Assembly: GCA_963921825.1 (NCBI GenBank)
Contig: OY997588.1
Span: 63,322,617-63,386,616, forward strand
Source of the DNA: Erodium maritimum
Lineage: Eukaryota; Streptophyta; Magnoliopsida; Geraniales; Geraniaceae
Length of the DNA: 64,000 nucleotides
Reading direction: 5' to 3'
Made by a program: the position numbers and the translations under genes. Under the pieces are notes generated by a model. The model was given only the letters and a program-made list of their open reading frames with translations, was not told where the DNA came from and searched no databases. Below, piece by piece: positions 56,201 to 64,000 of the stretch; position 1 is the stretch's first letter; each line of letters begins with the position of its first letter.

Positions 56201-57212
56201 GAAGATAATTAAAACCGAGCCAATAAAAGGAGCAACGAATTCTTCTCAGCACACTCCAAATCCCATAAGAATCCATGGGGCTCAATCCTCCAAACTCCAT
56301 TTACCCAACAGTCTGCAACCAGACTCAATTTATTCGCCACCTCAGCGTAGAATAGAGGGAAACGATAACAGAGCGGGGTGTCACCAAACCATAAATCCTA
56401 CCAAAACCTTACTCGGCTGCCATCTCACACTCTCTATAATAGGCCCTGATTCCCAAACATAGAACTGAAAACAGGGCCTGAGGCCAGATTCAAAATATGG
56501 TGGAACATAAAAGAGCTTCCCCAACAATCCATATTAGTTAGATCCCAGGCCGAAGAAGGCCCTCCCATTCTAGCACAAATAGTGGACTTTCAGATAGAAT
56601 TAGGGTCTGTGGACAAACGCTAGAACCACTTGGCCAATAGGGAATCATTTATTTCCTCTAAACGACCTCACCTTAAGCCCCCTTGCGACATTGGTTTACA
56701 AACTTGAGCCCAATTCACCTTGTGAAGAGCTTTACCAGAGCCATAAGATTTCCTAAGGAAAAAAGCGTTGACATGTTTCTAGTGTCCAAATTATAGTTCT
56801 TGGGGCTTTCAACAGGGCCATACACAACAATAGAAGGCCTGAAAATGTACTTTGGATCATCATAACCCTGTCAGCTATTGTGAGATATCTAGAGTTCCAA
56901 ACATCTAAGGATTGTCGATACGACTTTATAATGGGATCCCAAGTCGATACATGTTTAGGAGATGCACCGAGGCTAAAACCAAGGTAAGGCATCGACAAGG
57001 CACCAGACGTTCACTCCAAGAAAGCCTCGATTTGAGAACTGGACAACAAAGAAGCGTTGAACAAGATAGCCTTGGACTTGGAAAAGTTTATCTTCAAACC
57101 CAAGATCAATTGAAAATTCAACAAAGCAGATTTTAATCGACATAATTCAGCAATATCGCCTCTCACAAATAATAGGGTTGACGCCCTGAGAATTAACTCA
57201 CAAAAAAGGCGC
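56200..57212 (-). pseudogene. Older LINE remnant (RT end and zf-RVT)
   Basis: Minus-strand frames at 57212-57011 (GLKINFSKSKAILFNASLL) and 56998-56753 (MPYLGFSLGASPKHVSTWDP, SLDVWNSRYLTIADRVMMIQ) carry the usual LINE RT C-terminal blocks. Broken zf-RVT-like sequence continues to about 56200. It is cut upstream by the Athila-type LTR at 57213 and downstream abuts the younger LINE. Confidence 0.75.
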
Positions 57213-58667
57213 TGCAAGCGCACCGGTCGTCAAGTAGTATTTCGGTTCAAGTCCGGTTATCGTACCCAAGGGAGCAATAAAACAGTCACTCGATTTATAA
57301 TCCGTTATTAATCTGTTTCATGAAAATGGTTGGTTTTTGTTTTGAAAATTTTAAATAACAAGTTGCAAAGCGAATTAAAATAAAATGAAAACAAAGTTCA
57401 AGTGTTTGTGAAATTCAGGGGAAAAGGCGATCTAGGACTTTTAACGGGGTCACAATATGATCATTAATTCGCAGGGGTTTGTGTTTACATGTGCAAATAA
57501 GGTAAGTTTAAAGGTAACGGAAGTTCTCTCGACTGTTCCTAAGCATCTTTCGATCGAATTAGGTCCCTAGTATAATCTGACCACCTAACCTAGTTATTTC
57601 TAATCTAGGTGTAGTGAGACATACATCATTACGATTCGTGAACTCCTCTAACTTTCGGGTTTGTACGCCTATAGCTGTTACATTCGTGTTAACCTAACTT
57701 TACTAAAGACTAGATTTAAACCCAAGTTGCACAATCCTTAGTTCTTTTAGTCATTCTCATCTTTCGATTGTTGAATGCTAAAACCTAATCAACTATCAAA
57801 TGGCCAGTTCGATGAAGCATTAATACCAAATTATGCAAACAATACCCTAAACACAAATTGCACAAAATAATCACAAACCCATTGAATCAATTAATCATAT
57901 TGCTTCCCCTAGCCCTAGATCAATAAGAAATTTAGCTCATGATGGAGAAGTAGAACAAGCAAATTGATAAAGAAAAACTATTGATACACATAATGTAATT
58001 GAGTTTGATACACAATACCCAACTAAAGAAATGAAAACCCAAGTTTGCTTAAATCCTAAACACTTCTTTTCCTTCAAGCTCTAAGCCCTAGCTCCAAGTC
58101 TCCTCTTTTTGCTCCTAAAATTTGTCACCCTTCAAATATGTGTTTAAATTCCTTATATAGGGTTTCTGAAAATACAGGGCTGGAGCACGCGCAGCACAGA
58201 GCGAAGCACGGAACGCGCCCCATACCGACCCTCTAAGAGGCACGGAACGGGTCACGTTCTGGCCCTCTAGGTGATACGGATCATATCCCATACCGGATCA
58301 GATCAGAGAGCTCTGGTCTTTTTCCCTTCCAGGCGCCCGGTTATCCGCACGAAACGGGCCTCATTCCGGCCCGGTAGGTCGCACGGAACGAGTTACGTTC
58401 CAGCCCGGTTTGCCATACGGTCCGTGTGGCTGTGAGGATCCGAAGGGAAATGCTAGTTCTTGGCTCGGGCTTCTGTCCAGCAGTTGCTCGATTCATATAT
58501 TATGATAAATACCTTTGTTTCGCTCCGAATACTTGGAAACTCTAAAATCAGGGCTTACTGCACGAAAGGTGGAAGAAATGCATTAAACAACCTATTCCCG
58601 GGACCGAAAAGCTGAAGATGTGGGCTTAAAAACATCGAAAACGATGCATTTTTCGTCCACATCAACA
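57213..58667 (-). repeat. 3' LTR of the Athila-like element
   Basis: On the minus strand it starts TGTTGATGTGGACG at 58667 and ends GGTGCGCTTGCA at 57213. The polypurine tract AAGTGTGGGG precedes it. The LTR contains GC-rich degenerate repeats around 58180-58440 (CACGGAACG..., GTTCCGGCCC-like). The target-site duplication cannot be checked because the other LTR is outside. Confidence 0.75.
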
Positions 58668-58677
58668 CCCCACACTT
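58668..58677 (-). other. Polypurine tract of the Athila-like element
   Basis: AAGTGTGGGG on the minus strand lies directly before the LTR start TGTTGATG, the position where plus-strand DNA synthesis is primed. Confidence 0.65.
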
Positions 58678-61278
58678 AAATAAGCTAGAACCATCTCCCT
58701 AAACCCTAAACCCTAAAAAACCAAAGATTTGTCCAGGTTAAACCCCGAAGTTCACCTCGATAGGAGGAGTCCGGGCCTTCTTTATTCAAAACAATAAAAA
58801 GTAAAGAGGCACGTGCAATGCATGAACCTAAATCTAATGCATTCCTAAAACACATTACATGATGCATGCAAAAGTACGAAAATAGGTGACAATTGAGTAA
58901 TCATGCACAGTGGATCATAAGTGTTTTCTCAGAGTCGTCACATGCTACAAAAATCACATTTATCAAAGAAGCATATAGACTAATGAATACAACACAGTGT
59001 GATGCTACTCACATTAATAATTAACTCTGTAAACTCGCATTTCTTCAATCACAATAACTGGGTGTTTCTGTTTTTTCCTTTACATGGACTTTAGAGATTC
59101 ATATGCTATCATGCTAGACCCATCTCCACTAATTGTAAGGAATCATGGTCATTAAGAATAAAAAAAGGTCTTTAAATAAGCTTGTAATGTAAGGCTAGAC
59201 AAAGGGTGTGGAAGGAATATGAAAAGAAGCTAATATAATACCTCGTGACAAAAGTGCTTCAACTCACACCCTAGAACATTTCACACATCCTAAACCCCGT
59301 TAATGCACCATTCTCCATTTGCATTCTCTACCACCATTTTCCTTTTACTGAATAACTAAGTGTAGCACTAATTTTGCTCATTTTTCTTTTTATTCCCTTA
59401 GCTATCCAAACTTTCACTACCATCATCCAACCCATCATTATGCCTTACCCCACACTTATTTTTTTGCTAGGGATATAAATTTGTCTACTTGTCCCTCTTT
59501 TTCCATTCTTGATTTCTTTCTTCTATGGTGTAAGGCTAAATTTTTTTTCTTCTTTTTGGGGTAATGCTATAATAATTTCTCTCAATACAACCCAATGGCA
59601 TATAAATACATTTTTTCCTCTTTCGCTCACTCAACATCCCAAACAATAACCCCTCTCAAAGAAGCACCTAAGCCAAGAGATATGAGTTCAAACAATCATG
59701 AAGATATAGAAATGAAACGAAAGTCACATAGGATTGTAATATTCGGGTCAGAAACGACAGGCTAAGGCTCAAATGGGGTGACTAAGAGATATAATTATGC
59801 AACGATAGGCAATTTTGGCCCAAACGGTCCATAGATGGCCTAAAATCATTTTCTTAATTAACCATGTTCCTTATTCTTATTTCGCCTCAAATGGGTCATA
59901 CATGTAGTTCTAGACTCAATTTACCATGCATACGAATCAAGGAAAATCAACCCTAGTTCTAGCAAACACTTGACACACAAGTGAACGAGCTAATCATAAT
60001 GCATGTGCTTTCATACTCATTCGATTCATTTATGCCCATATACAACTTTAACTCATGCAACGAAATTAGCATTTACGACAGTTCAATCATCGAAATTTTA
60101 AGAACATCTACACTATACTCACATATCACCAGAAAATATAGTTTTGATTTATTTTATTTTTTTTGTATTTTTCGAAGTTTTTATGACACGAAATGATGCA
60201 TGAGCACACAAAACAAAACACACAAAATAAAACACAATGCAATGCAAGGCATACCCCACCCCACACTTGAAACTCAGCACTGTCCCCAGTGCAACTCTAA
60301 ACACATATCTACACATGGACATGATGGATAAGTAACGAATGAACACCCCACACTTATTATCAGCAGGTACAAACAGTTCACACAACCCTATATGCTTTTT
60401 TTATCAGCACGGAAAATCAGGCACTCATGGCCTCCAGATAGCATACGGGGAAAAAAATAGCGATAGACAATATAAAATAGGAGGGGAAGAGATACTGCCC
60501 CTCGAAGAACCGCTACGTGAACTGCACTGACGGTGGATATCCTCGTGCATGGATGGATGGAGAGCTCTTTGCCCGAGAAAACCTCCAGGAGGTTTGGCAC
60601 CAAAATCTGCTCCGCTGCTCTCATCTCGCTCCCCACGCCGTGTGTTGGGTTGCCTCCCAACCAGCACATTTGTTTAACGTTGTTAGCTCGACGAAAAGGG
60701 TGGCCACAGAAGCCACTCAAGGATTGCTCCATAAGCCACTGATCGGCAGAGCACCTACTAGACACAGACTCAAAAACAGAAAACACATTAAAACACAAAA
60801 AAATAAAAAGGTAGAGCTCCTTCATAACCATGACGCCTAAGCACTGCTGACAACATAGAAAATCAGTTAGACACACAGCATGCATATAAAAATAACAATG
60901 GAGAAACTCAACACCTGTATACAAAAGGATGCACAAATGACCCGCCTTTAGGGCGGGTCTCACTGGTCCCTCGAGGATCCCCCAGATCGGGACTGGTACC
61001 AAGATGACTCCATATGCTGCCTAATCCAATCAATGTGGCCCGACATATCCTTCCAGGTATCCACTTGCTCTCAGACGTACCGAATATCAGCGAATAGTGT
61101 AGTGGTCTTGCAGAGTCTTGTCCTGCCTACCCTGCCCCTGTCTCAGGTCATCTACCTCAGCCCGGAGCATAGTCATCTCCTCATGCATAGCCGTCATTCA
61201 CTCCTCTTGTGTCGGATTTCCCCCAACCCCATCAAATAGCTCTTTCTTGTTGAAGATGACTCTGTCTATATAATCTCC
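58678..61278 (-). other. Non-coding 3' region of the Athila-like element
   Basis: This 2.6-kb stretch between the extra ORF and the LTR has many stops. The longest minus frame (61002-60388) includes WLGGNPTHGVGS, a translation of the repeated TTGGGAGGCAACCC motif, and has no known domain. I regard it as untranslated element sequence. Confidence 0.6.
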
Positions 61279-62226
61279 CTAAGGTGGGAGAGGGATAGCT
61301 TCTTCTTGAGGATCATCCCACAGTCCGAAATATTGTGCCAATTGTGTAGCTATAGCGGCACATCCAATTTTTCCATCCTTCTTCTTGGCCTGTGCCTCCA
61401 AATACTCCATGATAAAAAATTCAAATGGGGCTCTTCTTCCCACCTCGAAACAGTACACAATTCTTATTTCCCTATGTGTGAGAGTATGATCATTGTCTCC
61501 CCTACCAAAAATGGTGTACGGAAAAACCCTGTGGAAATATCTCAGCACCGGGGATTTCAATCGAGTAGCGTTCGGACTGTTGTTAAAGACATCCCCCGGT
61601 TTTGAAATATGTGCCCAACATTCCCCTACTGTGGGTGGGTCGGGTATGTCCCCATCATAGGGAGTGAAACCAAGAGCTATCCCGAAATCTATTTGGGAGA
61701 GTCGGAACCATCGTCCACATAACCGGAAACACACTGGCATGTCGCCATAGGACAATTGAATGCTGAATGACGCCAGGAACTCCAGTGTCAAGTTCCTATA
61801 AGAACGAGGATGCCAAGTTTGAAGGGTTGACCAACCGACTCTCTCCAACCGGTTGATGAACTCTTCCCTGCACTGGAGGCCTGTTTGGACAAAGCCTAAA
61901 TCGATAAACTTGGGGGTCATTATTTCTCCCCCCTTTAGAAGCTCGAGTCGTGTGTTCCGTATAATGCCACCATTGAAAATAAGGCAAGGGATGCCAGGGG
62001 TACCTATATCCGCGTCAAGCGAAAGAGGAGGCTGTGCCATTGGACTCGTGTCAATCCAAGATTCCACAGGTTGCTCAGGTTGCTCCGGGGCTTCTTGATT
62101 CCTTGCTTGAGAGCTTGATCCTTCCCCTGATTTACCCTTTCGAGTTCTCTTCCTTTGGTAGCCAATTATATCTGACATTTCAAACTTCTGCTCTTCACTG
62201 ATTCTGCACAGAATGAGGCACGACAC
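61279..62226 (-). CDS. Athila-type extra ORF (retrotransposon ORF downstream of pol)
   Basis: An open frame of 315 codons starts at 62226; a second in-frame Met at 62178 (MSDIIGYQRKRTRKGKSGEG) is an equally good start. A basic, Gln/Ser-rich N-terminus is followed by a domain with YRNLTLEFLASFSIQ, GDMPVCFRLCGRWFRLSQID and FGIALGFTPYDG. These are features of the Athila ORF1-type protein family of plant Gypsy elements (family knowledge). Its function is unknown. It lies downstream of pol, in the position of the env-like ORF of Athila elements. The frame is intact, unlike pol. Confidence 0.75.
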   Translation of the reverse strand: MSCLILCRISEEQKFEMSDIIGYQRKRTRKGKSGEGSSSQARNQEAPEQPEQPVESWIDTSPMAQPPLSLDADIGTPGIPCLIFNGGIIRNTRLELLKGGEIMTPKFIDLGFVQTGLQCREEFINRLERVGWSTLQTWHPRSYRNLTLEFLASFSIQLSYGDMPVCFRLCGRWFRLSQIDFGIALGFTPYDGDIPDPPTVGECWAHISKPGDVFNNSPNATRLKSPVLRYFHRVFPYTIFGRGDNDHTLTHREIRIVYCFEVGRRAPFEFFIMEYLEAQAKKKDGKIGCAAIATQLAQYFGLWDDPQEEAIPLPP

Positions 62227-63142
62227 AGGTTTCTTGGAGGGTCAGAATGCAGCACGGGACGGGCCTTTGCCGGGCCAGACTGCAGCATGGGACGGGTCTC
62301 TCAGAGGGCCGGGGTGCTACACGGAACGTGTCATAGGAGGGGCTTGTCTGCGAACCGGGACGCGCTTTTGAGCGGGCCGGAATGATGGACGAAATGGGTC
62401 TCTGTAAGTGCCAGAAAGCGTGCCAGAGTGGTCCTTGGGATGGCCCGGAATGCAGACCGGAACTGGCTTCCTGACGCGCCGGATACCGACACGGTCCGTG
62501 CTCCTTTGCGTGCGCTTGTGATCTTCCCTAGGTGTGAGGAGCGGCCGGACTGAGATGAAGGGTTATGGATAGTGAAGTAGGGTTGGGAGGTGATTGAGGT
62601 TGGAGGATTGGAGCTGTGGAGATGAAGGTTAGGGCTTGGAGGTATGAGGTGAGTGAGATGAGGGTTTGGATGAGTTGAGACGAAGGAGATGAGGTGGGGG
62701 ATAAATGAGTGGTGGTAAGGTAATGTAGGAAAGGGGTATTAGGTGAAGGGAGGCCCATTGGCACGACACGGAAAGACATCCGGAACGGGCTTCTAGGCGG
62801 CCCGTTTGACAGCCCGACCATTCCTCTCTCAGGCCCTCCTCCTCACCCATTCCGGGCTTTCATCCAGCCCTTCTAGCGGCCCTTGGCGGGCCTTAGCGAG
62901 GCTCTTTTTGTCACCCAGTCCGTGTCTCCGGGAGGCCCTTCTAGAGGCCCTTTCCGTATTGCTCTGAGGATCAGATCAGTGGCTTCTACCTGTCTTGTTG
63001 CCTTCAGATCCCAAATCCTGGCACCTGCAGTGAAATACATCCTTAATCAGAACAAAAATTAAATATACACCCTCGGGTTGCCTCCCGAGAAGCGCCTTTG
63101 TTTAAAGTCGTTGGCTCGACTTAAAGGCGGCCTATGACGCCT
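62227..63142 (-). other. Spacer between pol and the extra ORF
   Basis: A 0.9-kb stretch with GC-rich degenerate repeats (GGGACGGG..., GGCCGGAATG-like) and no convincing frame. The overlapping frames at 62528-62850 are low-complexity. Confidence 0.5.
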
Positions 63143-63601
63143 CTACACCTCAACTTCAGGCTCTTGCAGGAAAAATACTTCCTGATTACCAATCATACCA
63201 CCGTAGTAGTGCTTGATTCTATGCCCATTCACTAAAAATGGGGCCCCTTTACCGTCGGTTATCTAGACGGCTCCCTTAGAGAGAACCCTCATAACCCGAT
63301 AAGGCCCACTCCACTTTGAAACGAGCTTACCAGCTATGAGCTTGAGTTTAGAATTATAAAGCAAAACTCGGTCTCCTTCTTTAAATTCTCTGGGGTTGAT
63401 GTTCTTGTCATGCCATGCCTTTGTTCTCTCCTTGTATACCGCATCATTGTGATAGGCTTGAGATCGGAATTCTTCCAATTCATTTATCTGCACAACTCTG
63501 TTTAAACTACAAGCTAGGGGATCAAAGTTAAGAAATTTAATTGCACAAAAATTCAACATGTAAATGACAGGATTTCCCATACACAAGTCTATAAGGTGAA
63601 C
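63143..63601 (-). pseudogene. Gypsy Pol, integrase C-terminal fragment
   Basis: The minus-strand frame reads AIKFLNFDPLACSLNR, then INELEEFRSQAYHNDAVYKE, TKAWHDKNIN and the C-terminal core GDRVLLYNSKLKLIAGKLVS, KWSGPYRVMRVLSKGAV. A TAG replaces one codon after GAV. The frame then continues in phase (FLVNGHRIKHYYGG) to a TAG at 63143-63145. The integrase body, RT and protease would lie upstream, but the LTR at 63602 interrupts. The motif order is that of Athila/Tat-type integrases. Confidence 0.85.
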
Positions 63602-64000
63602 TATAATAACCACTCCCGGTCAACGCCAGTCAAACCTGCGAAAAACAGGAAAATTTAAAATTTTTGGTCAGGCACTTAATTAAACCTAAAATTGACTCCG
63701 GGGGTCATACCGGACGTAAGTTGACCCCGATATCGAACAAAGTGAGTTCCGGGGGACTCAGGGCAACTTTCTGGTCAATTTGGGAAATGTTGACTTTTCG
63801 TTGGAAAAGTCAACCGAGCGACGTTTTGGTCCATTCGAGGACTGTTTGGGATCCAAAAAGCTTAGCCGTCGTCGTGGCGGTCTTAGTTGAGCCGTTTCCT
63901 TGTAGCCCGTGAAGTTTCGTAATTTCTTGGAAAAAGTGCCCGTTCGGGGCCCAAAACGTCCGATTTTTGCGAATCTGATTAGAAAATATCTAGTAGATAT
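63602..64000 (-). mobile_element. End of a second copy of the 2.9-kb LTR, inserted in the Athila-like element
   Basis: This segment is the reverse complement of the end of the LTR at 47260-50178 (for example GTTGACCCCGATATCGA, AAAGTCAACCGAGCGACG and CCGTTTCCTTGTAGCCCGTG). It runs off the window. Its terminal bases are TATAATAACC where the sister copy has TGTAAGAACC, so the end is slightly decayed. Confidence 0.85.

Larger units (their letters stand above)
57213..63601 (-). mobile_element. Athila-like Ty3/Gypsy retrotransposon, 3' portion
   Basis: The minus strand carries, in order, the end of pol (63601-63143), an Athila-type extra ORF (62226-61279), a long non-coding stretch, a polypurine tract and the 3' LTR (58667-57213). 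It is broken at 63601/63602 by another LTR, and the rest lies outside the window. The repeated phrase GGGTTGCCTCCC (63076, and as GGGTTGCCTCCCAACC at 60649) is common in the 3' part of such plant elements. Confidence 0.85.

Noticed and set aside
60388..61002. A 204-codon minus-strand frame with hydrophobic stretches that could suggest an env-like protein
   Set aside because: It has no signal peptide or conserved domain, and includes translation of a known non-coding motif of Athila 3' regions.

Overview
The window is nuclear DNA from a flowering plant, most likely a eudicot. It has introns with GT/AG borders, a plant-type DYW pentatricopeptide-repeat gene, a plant calmodulin-like gene, a nuclear tRNA-Leu gene, and dense plant transposons (Copia, Athila-like Gypsy, LINE, PIF/Harbinger, hAT, foldback elements). 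Three protein-coding host genes and one tRNA gene are convincing. Most of the rest is nested mobile DNA. The species cannot be fixed from the sequence.

Layout: 182-4508 (+) holds the last eight exons of a polypyrimidine tract-binding protein gene of the PTB1/PTB2 type, with foldback repeats in its introns. 4.8-9.2 kb holds a foldback element, a hAT MITE and a decayed Harbinger element. tRNA-Leu(CAG) is at 9196-9276. 9.3-19.4 kb holds a foldback element, two Harbinger-type deletion derivatives (one split by a LINE), and an RRM-like pseudogene. A Copia element with both LTRs spans 19797-24151, and nested hAT elements lie at 25.2-26.3 kb. An intact DYW-class PPR gene (27425-29518, +) and an intact CML gene (32523-33095, -) follow; four foldback elements, one inside another, separate them. 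This gene pair matches, from memory, the Arabidopsis neighbours At5g39680 and At5g39670.

From 33.6 kb on no intact host gene is seen. 33.6-39.1 kb is a Harbinger SANT/Myb-type ORF1 split by a solo LTR that carries a second, inverted copy of the same LTR. 39.6-41.7 kb is a 150-bp tandem array of tRNA-like units split by a foldback element with a GC-rich core. 46.1-50.8 kb is a three-level nest (LTR inside foldback inside LTR). 51.7-53.1 kb is a foldback element with a possible captured gene fragment. 53.3-57.2 kb holds two decayed LINEs. 57.2-64 kb is the 3' part of an Athila-like element on the minus strand, broken by another LTR.

The most unusual signal is a set of at least six related foldback families. 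They have long, internally repetitive arms. Four loci show exact 9-bp target-site duplications (TSDs), and others show near-exact ones. Several nest in each other or in other repeats, and two carry GC-rich coding-like cores. They look like Mutator-type (MULE) non-autonomous elements, but the arm organisation and internal cargo merit a proper description.
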